DNA of 64,000 nt from NCBI RefSeq assembly GCF_018128965.1, contig NZ_JAAEDH010000008.1, positions 1 to 64,000 on the forward strand, read 5' to 3'. The position numbers were made by a program, and so were the translations under genes. This DNA is from Plastoroseomonas arctica (GTDB lineage: Bacteria; Pseudomonadota; Alphaproteobacteria; Acetobacterales; Acetobacteraceae). The notes below the pieces were generated by a model. That model was not told the origin of the DNA, did not search any database, and saw only the letters and a program-made list of their open reading frames with translations. Numbering within the stretch: the first letter of the stretch is position 1; every line of letters begins with the position of its first letter. This document shows positions 53,198 through 62,966 of the stretch, in pieces.

Positions 53198-54526
53198 TCA
53201 GGCAACCCGCTCACCATGCAGCGACACGTCGAGGCCCTCGCGCTCCTCTTCCTCGGCCACCCGCAGGCCGATGATCGCGTCTACGATCTTGAGCAGCACG
53301 AAGCTGCCCACGGCCGAGAACAGGATCGTCGCACCCACCGCGTAGCCCTGGATGATCAGCGTCTCCATGCCGCCCGATGTGCCGGCCGGCGATGCCGTGG
53401 TCGCCGAGAGCGGACCGTAGGCGAAGACACCGGTGAGCAGCGCGCCCACGATGCCGCAGATGCCGTGCACGCCGAAGGCGTCCAGGCTGTCGTCGTAGCC
53501 GAGCATGTGCTTGAGGCCCGTGGCACCCCAGAAGCCCGCGAGACCCGCGACAAGGCCGATGATCAGCGCCGGACCAGGCAGGACGAAGCCCGCCGCCGGG
53601 GTGATCGCGACCAGGCCCGCAACCGCGCCCGAGATGGCGCCGAGGACGGAGGGTTTCCCCTTGGTCGCCCACTCGCCGATCATCCACGCCATGGCGGCCG
53701 CACCGGCGGCCAGCTGGGTGACCAGCATCGCCATGCCCGCGCGCCCGCTCGCACCCACCGCGGAGCCCGCGTTGAAGCCGAACCAGCCCACCCACAGCAG
53801 GCTCGCACCGATGACCGCGAGGCCCAGATTGTAGGGCGCCATGTTCTCCGACCCGTACCCGACGCGCTTGCCGAGCACGAGAGCGCACATCAGCCCGGCA
53901 ATGCCGGCATTGATGTGCACCACCGTGCCGCCGGCGAAGTCGAGCGCGCCGAGGGCAAAGATCCAGCCATTCGGATGCCAGACCCAATGCGCGACCGGCG
54001 CGTAGATCAGCACCGACCAGAGGGCAGTGAAGACCAGCAGCGCGGAAAACTTCATCCGGTCCGCGAAGGCACCGGCGATCAGCGCCGGGGTGATGATCGC
54101 GAAGGTCATCTGGAACATGACGAACACGGTCTCGGGGATGGTGGTCGCGACGGCGGCGTCGCCCGATCCCAGCGTAAAGGGCTTGTCCCAATTCTCGGCG
54201 ATGCCGGCGAGCAGCACCTTCGAAAGGTCGCCGATGTAGGCGTTGCCCTCGCCGAAGGCGAGCGAATAGCCGATCACGGCCCAGAGCACGGTCACCAGCG
54301 CGGTGATCGCGAAGGACTGCATCATCGTCGCCAGCAGGTTCTTCTTGCGCACCATGCCCGCGTAGAACAGCGCCACGCCCGGCACGGTCATCATCAGGAC
54401 CAGTGCCGTGGAGGTCAGCATCCAGGCGGTGTCGCCCGTATCGATCTTGGGCGGCTCGGCCTGGGCAAAGGCTGGCCCCGAGGCCAGCACCGCCATGGCG
54501 AGCGCACCGCGCGCAAGCATCCTCAT
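53198..54526 (-). CDS. amtB: AmtB ammonium transporter
   Basis: The 442-residue protein has a cleavable signal (MRMLARGALAMAVLASGPAFAQ region) and eleven membrane helices. The conserved blocks GVALFYAGMVRKKN, the FAGGTVVHINAGIAGL twin-histidine pore segment and DAFGVHGICGIVGALLTG are present. It conducts ammonium/ammonia and is gated by GlnK binding at its cytoplasmic face. The ATG at 54526 has an AGGGGA ribosome site, better than the longer frame to 54619. It is downstream of glnK in the classical order. Confidence 0.95.
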   Translation of the reverse strand: MRMLARGALAMAVLASGPAFAQAEPPKIDTGDTAWMLTSTALVLMMTVPGVALFYAGMVRKKNLLATMMQSFAITALVTVLWAVIGYSLAFGEGNAYIGDLSKVLLAGIAENWDKPFTLGSGDAAVATTIPETVFVMFQMTFAIITPALIAGAFADRMKFSALLVFTALWSVLIYAPVAHWVWHPNGWIFALGALDFAGGTVVHINAGIAGLMCALVLGKRVGYGSENMAPYNLGLAVIGASLLWVGWFGFNAGSAVGASGRAGMAMLVTQLAAGAAAMAWMIGEWATKGKPSVLGAISGAVAGLVAITPAAGFVLPGPALIIGLVAGLAGFWGATGLKHMLGYDDSLDAFGVHGICGIVGALLTGVFAYGPLSATTASPAGTSGGMETLIIQGYAVGATILFSAVGSFVLLKIVDAIIGLRVAEEEEREGLDVSLHGERVA

Positions 54527-54563
54527 GCTCTCATTTCCCCTGTTTTTCATGTCACGAGACGCC

Positions 54564-54938
<375 letters not shown>

Positions 54939-54941
54939 CTA

Positions 54942-54957
54942 TCCAAGAGCCGTGCCA
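54942..54957 (-). promoter_or_regulatory. Sigma-54 promoter for glnK-amtB
   Basis: The minus strand reads TGGCACG-gctc-TTGGA, matching the -24 element (TGGCACG) completely and the -12 element (TTGCA) except G for C. The expected start near 54930 gives a short leader of about 28 bases before the glnK ATG. This fits NtrC-dependent nitrogen control. NtrC sites upstream were not obvious to me. Confidence 0.7.
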
Positions 54958-55102
54958 TGCTGCGAGACAGGCTGCGCGGGCGCCCCTCAGCCCGATCCGC
55001 CCGGAATACGATCAAACCAACTGCCTGTTTTTTGGGCGAACGCCTACCCCTGCCGCGATAATCGGGCGCTCCCATATGAGCTTGGCCCAGGAGACGCCCG
55101 CG

Positions 55103-56314
55103 ATGCCGACCAACGACCACATCTTCGACGTCGCCATCATCGGCGCGGGCCCGGTCGGCGCAACGCTCGCCGCACTGCTCGCCGCCGAGGGCATCGCTGC
55201 AGCGATCGTTGACAGCGCGCCGCTGCCGCCCATGGAGCTCCCCGCCTTCGATGGCCGCTGCTACGCCATTGCGCTCGCCTCCCAGCGCATCCTGGTGCGC
55301 GCCGGCATCTGGGACCGCTTGCCCGAGCCGCCCTGCCCGATCCGGGATATCCGCATCGCCGATGGCCGGCCGGGCGAGCGCCCCTCGCCACTGTCGCTGC
55401 ACTTCGCCGGCGAAGAGGTCGGCGAGGACGCCTTCGGCTGGATGGTCGAGGCGCGAGCGTTGCGGGTGGCGCTGAATGCGCGCCTGCCCTCGCTGCCGAG
55501 CCTCTCGGTGCATGCGCCGGCGACCGCGAGCGTTGCGCGCGACGAAGCCGGTGCCACGGTGTCACTGTCCGATGGCAGCCGCTTCCGCGCCCGGCTGGTG
55601 ATCGCGGCCGAGGGCCGCGCCTCGCCGCTGCGCCGCCAGGCCGGCATCCGTGTCTCGACGCTGGATTACGGCTGCACCGGCATGGTCGGCGCCATCGCGC
55701 ATGAGCGGCCGCACAACAACACCGCACTGGAGAAGTTCCTGCCCAACGGGCCCTTTGCGCAGCTGCCGATCAACGGCACCGCCGAGCACCCGCACGCCAG
55801 CGCCATCGTCTGGTCCGATCGCACGGCGATCGCGCAGAGGGCCCTGGCGATGGACGATGCGGGCTATGGGCGTGAGATCGCGCGGCGCATGGGCGACCAT
55901 CTGGGCGCGATTCGGCCGATCGGGCGGCGCTGGTCCTATCCGCTGAGTGCGCTGCACGCCCATCGCTACACGGCGACGCGGCTCGCGCTGGTGGGCGATG
56001 CCGCGCACGGCATCCATCCCATCGCGGGGCAGGGGCTGAACCTCGGCTTCCGCGACGTGGGCGCGCTGGCGGCGTTGATCGCCGAGGCGCACAAGGTCGG
56101 GCGCGACCCGGGCAGCCCCGAGCTGCTCGCCCGCTACCAGGCGGCGCGGCGTCCGGATGCGCTGATGATGCTCGGCGCCACGCATGCGCTGGAGCGGCTG
56201 TTCGGCAACGACCTGGCCCCGGTGCGGATCGCCCGTCGGCTGGGCATCGCGGCGGTGGGACGCATCCCGCCGCTCAAGCGCTTCTTCATCCGTCGCGCGA
56301 TGGGGACTGCCTAG
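55103..56314 (+). CDS. UbiH/COQ6-family FAD monooxygenase for ubiquinone synthesis
   Basis: The 403-residue flavoprotein has the N-terminal FAD loop VAIIGAGPVGATLAALLA, a mid DG-type region and the second FAD motif LALVGDAAHGIHPIAGQGLNLGFRDV. This is the UbiH/UbiF/COQ6 group that hydroxylates the quinone ring. A GGAG lies upstream of the ATG at 55103; an ATG at 55076 would add 9 residues. It is divergent from glnK. Which ring carbon it acts on cannot be decided from the sequence alone. UbiK at 13054 would assist. Confidence 0.85.
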   Translation: MPTNDHIFDVAIIGAGPVGATLAALLAAEGIAAAIVDSAPLPPMELPAFDGRCYAIALASQRILVRAGIWDRLPEPPCPIRDIRIADGRPGERPSPLSLHFAGEEVGEDAFGWMVEARALRVALNARLPSLPSLSVHAPATASVARDEAGATVSLSDGSRFRARLVIAAEGRASPLRRQAGIRVSTLDYGCTGMVGAIAHERPHNNTALEKFLPNGPFAQLPINGTAEHPHASAIVWSDRTAIAQRALAMDDAGYGREIARRMGDHLGAIRPIGRRWSYPLSALHAHRYTATRLALVGDAAHGIHPIAGQGLNLGFRDVGALAALIAEAHKVGRDPGSPELLARYQAARRPDALMMLGATHALERLFGNDLAPVRIARRLGIAAVGRIPPLKRFFIRRAMGTA

Positions 56315-57012
56315 TCGCCTGGGGCCAGTCCGAAGGCCTCGGCGAAGCCCGCCTCCCCGGCGCGCGTGACCCGCAGCGCGCGTGATCCGTCGATGCGCGT
56401 GACCCAGCCCAACTCGAAGCACCGGGCGCAAAGCGCCGCGCCGACCACGCCCGCGAGGTGCGGCCGCCGCTCGCTCCAATCGAGGCACGGGCGGCAGAAC
56501 AGCCGGCCTTTCCTCGCATGGTCCGGGTGGGCCTGCACGCCGAGCGTTCCAAGCATGGCCTCGCCGCTCGCGGTGATCGCGCCCCCATCGGCGGAAAGCT
56601 CGAGCTCCCCACGCTCCAGCATCCGGTCCGCGATGCCGACGGCGAGGCGGCCGGCCAGATGGTCGTAGCAGGTGCGCGCCGCCCGCAGCGCCGCATCGGC
56701 TGGCCCCACGCGCACGGGCTTCGCCTGGCGCAGACCGATCCCGGCGACCGCCATGATCCCCTCGAGCATCCGTGCGACCGCCGGCGATGCCAGACGGTGG
56801 TAGCGATGCCGGCCCTGCCGCTCCACCGCCAGCAGGCCGGCTTCGACCATGCGGCCGAGATGCGCGCTCGCGGTCTGCGGCATCACGCCCGCCGCCCTGG
56901 CGAGTTCGGTGGCGGTCAGCGCCCGACCATCCATCAGCGCCGAGAGCATCGCCGCGCGGGCGGGTTCGCCGACCATGGCAGCGGTTTCAGCCATCGCAGC
57001 GGTGGTGACCAT
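56311..57012 (-). CDS. ArsR-family winged-helix regulator with C-terminal cysteine domain
   Basis: The 233-residue protein has an N-terminal ArsR HTH (EPARAAMLSALMDGRALTATELARAAGVMPQTASAHLGRMVEAGLL) and a second domain with RTCYDHLAG, FCRPCLDW and LCARCF; the two CxxC pairs may bind a metal. The start is set by a perfect AAGGAGGT site. It is divergent from an MFS carrier gene, so regulation of that carrier is likely. The 3' end overlaps the UbiH-type gene by 4 bases. Confidence 0.85.
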   Translation of the reverse strand: MVTTAAMAETAAMVGEPARAAMLSALMDGRALTATELARAAGVMPQTASAHLGRMVEAGLLAVERQGRHRYHRLASPAVARMLEGIMAVAGIGLRQAKPVRVGPADAALRAARTCYDHLAGRLAVGIADRMLERGELELSADGGAITASGEAMLGTLGVQAHPDHARKGRLFCRPCLDWSERRPHLAGVVGAALCARCFELGWVTRIDGSRALRVTRAGEAGFAEAFGLAPGD

Positions 57013-57133
57013 GGCGGAACCTCCTTCGTACCCACGCAAGCCTAGACCAAACCGCAGCCCGAGACTTCGATGCGGGCCGCAGCATCGTCCGCCTCCTTGC
57101 CGCAGAGTGCCGCGCATCATGGAGACACGAGAC

Positions 57134-58387
57134 ATGGCCGATCTTCCCTTTCGCGGCTGGCGCGTCGCCTGGGCCGCCTTCATCGTCGCGGCATTCGGCT
57201 GGGGCGTGGGCTTCTATGGACCGCCGGTCTTCCTGTTTGCCGTGCAGGAGAGCCGGGGCTGGTCCATCGCGCTCGTCTCCGCCGCCGTCACCAGCCATTT
57301 CCTGCTGGGCGCGGTGGTGGTCGCGAACCTGCCGAAAATCCATGCGCGGTTCGGCCTGGTGCTGATCACTCGGTTAGGCGGGTGCCTTGCGGGTCTCGGC
57401 GTGCTCGGCTGGGCGCTTGCCGCAGAACCTTGGCAGCTGTTTGCCGCGACGTTGGTGAGCGGCGCCGGCTGGGCGATGACCGGCGGGGCCGCCATCAACG
57501 CCATGGTCTCCCCCTGGTTCCAGCGGCTGCGGCCGGCCGCGCTCGGCACCGCCTATAATGGCGCGAGCATCGGCGGCGTGGTGTTCTCGCCCCTTTGGGT
57601 CGCGCTGATCGGGCTGCTGGGATTTTCCGGCGCCGCCGCGCTGATCGGCGTGGCCATGGCGATGGCGCTGTGGTGGATCGCAGGCCGGTATTTCGCCAAG
57701 GGCCCGGCCGCCTTCGGCCAGGTCCCCGATGGCGAGGCGGGCCCGCCCCCCGGCGCCCGCATCGAGCCCATCCATGCCGCGCTGCCTGGCCGCGCGCTGT
57801 GGGGCAACCGGCGCTTCGCCACCCTGGCCCTCGCGACCTCGCTGGGGCTGTTCGCGCAGATCGGGCTGATCGCGCATCTGGTCTCGCTGCTCGCGGGGCC
57901 GGTGGGCGCACAGAATGCCGGCTTCGGCGCGGGGCTCGCGACGGTCTGCGCCGTGATCGGGCGCACCGGGCTGGGGTGGCTGCTGTCGAAGGGTGGGGAC
58001 CGGCGCGTCGCGGCGGCGGCGAACAGCCTGGTGCAGGTCGCAGGCTCGCTCGCCTTTCTCGCCTCGGGCGGGACGGATGTGCCGCTGCTGCTGCTCGGCA
58101 TCGTGCTGTTCGGGCTGGGACTCGGCAATGCCACCTCGCTCGCGCCGATGATCGCGCAGCGCGACTTCTCGGCCGCCGATACGGGGCGCGTCGTGGCGCT
58201 GGTGACGGCGTGCAGCCAGGCCGCCTATGCCTTTGCCCCCGCCGCGTTCGGTCTGCTGCGCGGCGTCGAGCCCGGCTGGTTCTTCGGCGCGGCGGCGCTG
58301 ATCCAGGTCGCCGCCGCGGTGGTCATCCTCGCCGGGCGGCGGGCTTCCTATGCGAGCGCGTCTCTCACGTCCGGGAAGACGCGCTGA
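57134..58387 (+). CDS. MFS transporter
   Basis: The 417-residue protein has about twelve membrane helices in two halves and a motif A-like loop NLPKIHARFG. It resembles the monocarboxylate-type MFS carriers of proteobacteria (start GWRVAWAAFIVAAFGWGVGFYGPPVFL). The ATG at 57134 has GGAG upstream; 57119 is possible. The ArsR gene is divergent. Its 3' end overlaps the convergent GalB-like gene by 40 bases. It may import the substrate of the neighbouring catabolic cluster. Confidence 0.85.
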   Translation: MADLPFRGWRVAWAAFIVAAFGWGVGFYGPPVFLFAVQESRGWSIALVSAAVTSHFLLGAVVVANLPKIHARFGLVLITRLGGCLAGLGVLGWALAAEPWQLFAATLVSGAGWAMTGGAAINAMVSPWFQRLRPAALGTAYNGASIGGVVFSPLWVALIGLLGFSGAAALIGVAMAMALWWIAGRYFAKGPAAFGQVPDGEAGPPPGARIEPIHAALPGRALWGNRRFATLALATSLGLFAQIGLIAHLVSLLAGPVGAQNAGFGAGLATVCAVIGRTGLGWLLSKGGDRRVAAAANSLVQVAGSLAFLASGGTDVPLLLLGIVLFGLGLGNATSLAPMIAQRDFSAADTGRVVALVTACSQAAYAFAPAAFGLLRGVEPGWFFGAAALIQVAAAVVILAGRRASYASASLTSGKTR

Positions 58388-59061
58388 TAGGCCTCGCCCC
58401 ACACGATCGGCTTGTCGGAATTGCGCGCGGCCTGGGCGCCGCGCTGCTGGCCGACGCGGGTGTAGTAGTCCCAAAGGTGCCCCTGCCCGGCCATGCATTC
58501 GATGGCGGCGCGCTTTCGGTCCCAGACGCTGCCGATATCGAGATAGACCTCCGGCACCCAGGAGCATTGCTCCGGCTGGTGCGGCTCGAACAGGAACACC
58601 TGCGGCGCACCCAGCACGGGTTCACCGGGATTGTGGCCGTGCGCCTGGGCGGTGACGCGGGCGTGCAGGGCGAAATCGGTGACCGCGGGGTGGTCGTGAT
58701 TATAAGGATCGGCCTTGGAATGGGTCAGGATGAAGCCGGGGCGCACGCGGCGGTACACGTCGACCAGGCGGAACAGCGCCTGCTTGTCGAGGCCGATCGG
58801 GTAGTCGCCGAGGTCCCAGAACTGGATATCCGCCACGCCCAGCGCCGCCGCGGCGCGTTCCGCCTCACCCTGTCGTTCCGTCTTCACGCGCTCCAGCGTC
58901 ATGCCTGGCTGGCGCCACAGTTTTGCGCTCTCGCCGCGCTCGCCGTAGCTGAGGCAGACCACCGTCACCGCCCAGCCCGCCGCCGCGTGCAGCGCGATCG
59001 CACCGCCGGCGCGCCAGACGAAATCCGCCGAATGGGCGCTCACCACCACTGCCGTCTTCAT
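58348..59061 (-). CDS. galB: PIG-L/LmbE-fold hydrolase, GalB (4-oxalomesaconate hydratase)-like
   Basis: The 237-residue protein has the LmbE/PIG-L fold. The usual AHPDDE metal motif is replaced by AHSADFVWRAGG, and DPYNHDHPAV and EPHQPEQC are present. This combination is the pattern I recall for Pseudomonas GalB, which hydrates 4-oxalomesaconate in the gallate pathway, not for sugar deacetylases. No other gallate gene is visible here, so another substrate is possible. It is divergent from the sugar-acid dehydratase cluster. Confidence 0.65.
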   Translation of the reverse strand: MKTAVVVSAHSADFVWRAGGAIALHAAAGWAVTVVCLSYGERGESAKLWRQPGMTLERVKTERQGEAERAAAALGVADIQFWDLGDYPIGLDKQALFRLVDVYRRVRPGFILTHSKADPYNHDHPAVTDFALHARVTAQAHGHNPGEPVLGAPQVFLFEPHQPEQCSWVPEVYLDIGSVWDRKRAAIECMAGQGHLWDYYTRVGQQRGAQAARNSDKPIVWGEAYQRVFPDVRDALA

Positions 59062-59183
59062 GCCTGCCGCTCCTCGCTCAGGGGCGCATCTTCCAATGAG
59101 GGCCCGCCGCCGTCGAGTGCGGGCGGCACTGGTTGACACGGGCGCCCCCAGGTCGGAGCCTCGCGGAAAATCGGGAGGTCGCG

Positions 59184-60974
59184 ATGGCCGGCTCAGATCA
59201 AACCAAGAAGCACTTTCGCCTGCGCAGCCAGCGGTGGTTCGACGACCCCGAAGACCCTGGCATGACCGCGCTCTACATCGAGCGCATGCTGAACTACGGC
59301 CTGACGCGCGGCGAGCTGCAATCGGGCAAGCCCGTGATCGGCATCGCGCAGACGGGCTCCGACATCGCGCCGTGCAACCGGCACCACATCGAGCTCGCCG
59401 CTCGCACCAAGGCGGGCATCCGCGACGCCGGCGGCATTCCGCTGGAATTTCCAATCCACCCGATCCAGGAAACTGGCAAGCGGCCGACCGCGGCGCTGGA
59501 CCGCAACCTCGCCTATCTTTCGCTGGTGGAGGTTCTGCACGGCTATCCGCTGGATGGCGTGGTGCTCACGACGGGGTGCGACAAGACCACGCCCGCCTGC
59601 CTGATGGGGGCGGCAACGGTGAACATCCCCGCCATCGTGCTCAGCGGCGGGCCGATGCTGGATGGGCACCACAAGGGGCAGTTGACGGGGTCCGGAACCA
59701 TCGTCTGGGCGGCGCGCAAGCAGTTGGCGCAGGGATTGTTGGACTACAATGGATTCATGGAGCTGGTGGCCAGCAGCGCGCCGAGCGTGGGCCACTGCAA
59801 CACCATGGGCACAGCGCTGTCGATGAACTCGCTGGCCGAGGCGCTGGGCATGTCCCTGCCCGGCTGCGCCTCAATCCCGGCGCCCTACCGCGAGCGCGGG
59901 CAGATGGCCTATGAGACGGGGCGGCGCATCGTCGCGATGGTCGCGGAGAACCTGCGTCCCTCGGACATCATGACGCGCGCGGCGTTCGAAAATACGATCG
60001 TCTGCGCTTCGGCCATCGGGGCATCGACCAATTGCCCGCCGCACATCATCGCCATCGCGCGGCACATGGGCGTGGAGCTCGCGATCGAGGATTGGCAGAC
60101 CATCGGCCACGACATCCCGCTGCTGGTCGATTGCCAGCCCGCCGGGCGCTTCCTCGGCGAGGCCTTCCATCGCGCCGGTGGCGTTCCCGCGGTGATGGCG
60201 GAGCTGCTGCGCGCCGGGAAGCTCGACACAAGCGCCATCACCGTGACCGGGAAGAACATCGCGCAGGATCTCGACACGGCGGTGGAAGGCGACCGCGAGG
60301 TCATCCGCGCCTACGCCGCGCCGATGAAGGAGCGCGCGGGCTTCGTCATCCTATCCGGTAATCTCTTCGACAATGCGGTGATGAAAGTCTCGGTCATCGA
60401 CGACGCCTTTCGCCGCCGGTTCCTCACCAACCCGCCCGACGTCTTCGAAGGCAAGGTCGTCGTATTCGAAGGCCCCGAGGATTATCACGACCGCATCGAG
60501 GACCCCACCCTCGGCATCGACGCGCAGACCGTGCTGGTGATCCGCAATTGCGGCCCCGTCGGCTACCCCGGCAGCGCGGAGGTGGTGAACATGCAGCCGC
60601 CCGCGGCCCTCCTTGCCCAAGGCATCGACGCGCTGCCGACCATGGGCGATGGACGCCAGAGCGGCACCTCCGGCAGCCCCTCCATCCTCAACATCTCGCC
60701 CGAGGCGGCCGTCGGCGGTGGCCTGGCGCTGCTGAAATCGGGCGACCCGATCCGCATCGACCTCAACACCCGCAAGGTCGACGTCCTCATCCCCGATGCA
60801 GAACTCGCCGCGCGGCGCGCCGCTTGGACGCCACCAAAACTGCTGCACAAGACGCCGTGGGAGGAGATCTACCGCTCCATGGTGGGCCAACTCGGCACCG
60901 GCGGCTGCCTGGAACCGGCGACGATGTATCTCGACATCCTCACCACGCGCGGCGAGAGCCGACACAACCATTGA
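59184..60974 (+). CDS. IlvD/Edd-family sugar-acid dehydratase, D-xylonate dehydratase type
   Basis: The 596-residue protein has cysteines at 64, 132 and 205 (DIAPCNRH, TTGCDKTTPA, GHCNTMGTAL). From memory this is the same spacing as the Fe-S ligands of Caulobacter D-xylonate dehydratase, shifted by four. The SGTSGSPS loop holds the catalytic Ser. A GGGAGG site precedes the ATG at 59184. It is first in a catabolic run with an SDR and an FAH-family hydrolase. It would convert an aldonate to a 2-keto-3-deoxy acid. Confidence 0.85.
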   Translation: MAGSDQTKKHFRLRSQRWFDDPEDPGMTALYIERMLNYGLTRGELQSGKPVIGIAQTGSDIAPCNRHHIELAARTKAGIRDAGGIPLEFPIHPIQETGKRPTAALDRNLAYLSLVEVLHGYPLDGVVLTTGCDKTTPACLMGAATVNIPAIVLSGGPMLDGHHKGQLTGSGTIVWAARKQLAQGLLDYNGFMELVASSAPSVGHCNTMGTALSMNSLAEALGMSLPGCASIPAPYRERGQMAYETGRRIVAMVAENLRPSDIMTRAAFENTIVCASAIGASTNCPPHIIAIARHMGVELAIEDWQTIGHDIPLLVDCQPAGRFLGEAFHRAGGVPAVMAELLRAGKLDTSAITVTGKNIAQDLDTAVEGDREVIRAYAAPMKERAGFVILSGNLFDNAVMKVSVIDDAFRRRFLTNPPDVFEGKVVVFEGPEDYHDRIEDPTLGIDAQTVLVIRNCGPVGYPGSAEVVNMQPPAALLAQGIDALPTMGDGRQSGTSGSPSILNISPEAAVGGGLALLKSGDPIRIDLNTRKVDVLIPDAELAARRAAWTPPKLLHKTPWEEIYRSMVGQLGTGGCLEPATMYLDILTTRGESRHNH

Positions 60975-61039
60975 TGCGGATCGCAGCTTGAGGGTGGCTG
61001 CCCCCATGCTTTGTTCCATTCAACGCTAGGATGCTTGCC

Positions 61040-61786
61040 ATGACCGGACGCCTTGCGGGTAAAACCTGCTTCGTCACTGCCGCCGCCCAGGGCATCGGCC
61101 GCGCCACCGCGCTGGCCTTCGCCCAGGAAGGGGCGCGGGTGATCGCGACCGACAAGAACGCGCCGCTGCTCGCGACGCTGGCTGCCGAAAACCTCACGAC
61201 CCATCCGCTCGATGTGCTGGACGATGCTGCGCTCGCGGCCGCCGTCGCGGCCGCGAACCCGGACGTGCTGTTCAACTGCGCCGGCTTCGTCCACCAGAAC
61301 ACCGCCGAGACCTGCACCGACGCGGATTGGGATTTTGCATACGCGCTGAACGTGCGCAGCCAGTGGAAGGCGATGCAGGCGGTGTTGCCGATCATGCTCG
61401 CCAAGGGCGGCGGCTCCATCGTGAACATGGCGAGTGCCGCGAGCAGCATCAAAGGCGTGCCCAACCGCTTCGTCTATGGCGCGACGAAAGCCGCCATCAT
61501 CGGCATGACCAAATCCGTCGCCGCCGACTACGTCACGCGCGGCATCCGCTGCAACTGCATCTGCCCGGGTACGGTCGATACGCCTAGTCTCGGCGATCGC
61601 ATCGCTGCCAACGCCGCCGCCGCCGGCGGGCTGGAGGCAGCGCGCGCCGCCTTCGTCGCGCGCCAGGCCATGGGGCGGCTGGCGACCGCCGAGGAGATGG
61701 CGGCACTCGCCGTCTATCTCGCCAGCGAGGAAAGCAGTTTCGTCACCGCCCAGGCCGTCGTCATCGACGGCGGCTGGACCAACTGA
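61040..61786 (+). CDS. SDR-family dehydrogenase, possibly 2-keto-3-deoxy-aldonate dehydrogenase
   Basis: The 248-residue classical SDR shows the cofactor loop TAAAQGIGRATA, the NCAGFVHQ segment, the catalytic Ser in ASAASSIKG and YGATK. It is close in form to KDF (2-keto-3-deoxy-L-fuconate) dehydrogenases and 3-hydroxybutyrate dehydrogenase-2. Located between a sugar-acid dehydratase and an FAH hydrolase, it fits the oxidation step of a non-phosphorylated sugar pathway. The ATG at 61040 follows AGGA. Confidence 0.75.
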   Translation: MTGRLAGKTCFVTAAAQGIGRATALAFAQEGARVIATDKNAPLLATLAAENLTTHPLDVLDDAALAAAVAAANPDVLFNCAGFVHQNTAETCTDADWDFAYALNVRSQWKAMQAVLPIMLAKGGGSIVNMASAASSIKGVPNRFVYGATKAAIIGMTKSVAADYVTRGIRCNCICPGTVDTPSLGDRIAANAAAAGGLEAARAAFVARQAMGRLATAEEMAALAVYLASEESSFVTAQAVVIDGGWTN

Positions 61787-61803
61787 ACAAGGGATCCTGA
61801 GAG

Positions 61804-62655
61804 ATGAAACTCCTCCGCTACGGCCCCAAGGGCCAGGAAAAGCCGGGCCTGCTGGATGCCTCCGGCGCCATCCGCAGCCTCACCGGCATCCTCCCCGACC
61901 TGGCCGGTGACGCGCTGTCGCCCGGCGTGCTGGCGAAGATCGCAGCCCTGGACCCGATGAGCCTGCCCAAGGTGGAGGGCAATCCGCGCCTCGGCCAATG
62001 CGTGACGGGGCTGACCAACTTTGTCTGCATCGGCCTGAACTACGCCGACCACGCGGCGGAGACGGGGGCCGCCATCCCGAAGGAGCCGATCGTGTTCCTG
62101 AAGTCGCTCGGGGCCGTGTGCGGGCCCAATGACGACGTCATCATCCCACGCAACAGCGTCAAGACCGACTACGAGTGCGAACTCGCCGTCATTATCGGCA
62201 CCACCGCGCGCCATGTCAGCGAGGATGACGCACTCGACTACGTCGCCGGCTACGCCATCGCCAATGATGTGAGCGAGCGCGAATGGCAGGCCGAACGCGG
62301 CGGCGCCTGGGACAAGGGCAAAGGTTTCGACACCTTCGGCCCGCTCGGCCCCTGGCTCGTGACGAAGGACGAGATCGAGGACCCGCAGAACCTCGCGATG
62401 TACACCGACATCGACGGCAAGCGCATGCAGAACGGCTCCACCAAGACGATGATCTTCGGCGTGAAGACGCTGATCGCCTATGTCAGCCAGTGCATCACGC
62501 TGCACCCCGGCGACGTGATCAGCACCGGTACGCCGCCTGGCGTGGGCCTGGGCGTGAAGCCGACGCCCGTCTTCCTGCGCGCCGGCCAGACCATGAAGCT
62601 CGGCATCGCGGGTCTCGGCGAGCAGACCCAGAAGCTTGTTCCTTGGGCCATGTGA
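61804..62655 (+). CDS. FAH-family hydrolase, likely 2,4-diketo-3-deoxy-acid hydrolase
   Basis: The 283-residue protein has the FAH core: CIGLNYADHAAETG, EPIVFLKS, the metal-binding YECELAVIIG, the ANDVSEREWQ segment and DVISTGTPPGVGLG. Such enzymes cleave 2,4-diketo-3-deoxy acids to pyruvate plus a hydroxy acid. Another FAH activity (ureidoglycolate lyase or hydrolases of aromatic pathways) remains possible. Its stop overlaps the start of the YdhR-like gene as GTGA. Confidence 0.78.
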   Translation: MKLLRYGPKGQEKPGLLDASGAIRSLTGILPDLAGDALSPGVLAKIAALDPMSLPKVEGNPRLGQCVTGLTNFVCIGLNYADHAAETGAAIPKEPIVFLKSLGAVCGPNDDVIIPRNSVKTDYECELAVIIGTTARHVSEDDALDYVAGYAIANDVSEREWQAERGGAWDKGKGFDTFGPLGPWLVTKDEIEDPQNLAMYTDIDGKRMQNGSTKTMIFGVKTLIAYVSQCITLHPGDVISTGTPPGVGLGVKPTPVFLRAGQTMKLGIAGLGEQTQKLVPWAM

Positions 62656-62966
62656 TCCTCGCGATGGATTTCGCCACCGCGCCGCCCTGGGGACCGGGGC
62701 GGGTGTCGGCGTTGCGCGTCCTGGCGGAGTCCATCGCGCGCGATACGCCCGGACTGCTTTGGAAGATCTGGACCGAGGATGAGGCGGCCGGGCGCGCCGG
62801 TGGCCTCTACGCCTTCGGCTCTCGCCCCGAGGCGGATTCCTATCGCGCGATGCACACCGAACGCGCCGCCGCGCGCGGCGCGACCGATATCCGCGCCCAT
62901 GTCTGGGACGTGAACGCCGAACTCTCCGCCATCACCCGCGCACCCCTGCCAGGAGAATCACCATGA
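62652..62966 (+). CDS. YdhR-like small monooxygenase-fold protein
   Basis: The 104-residue protein matches the YdhR family: hydrophobic first strand (VILAMDFAT), LAESIARDTPGLLWKIWTEDE, GGLYAFGSRPEADSYRAMHT and the end VWDVNAELSAITRAPL. The fold is a ferredoxin-like dimer named putative monooxygenase; the reaction is unproven. The GTG start gives the family's first strand and overlaps the FAH stop. The stop overlaps the next start as ATGA, so translation is chained. Confidence 0.78.
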   Translation: MILAMDFATAPPWGPGRVSALRVLAESIARDTPGLLWKIWTEDEAAGRAGGLYAFGSRPEADSYRAMHTERAAARGATDIRAHVWDVNAELSAITRAPLPGESP

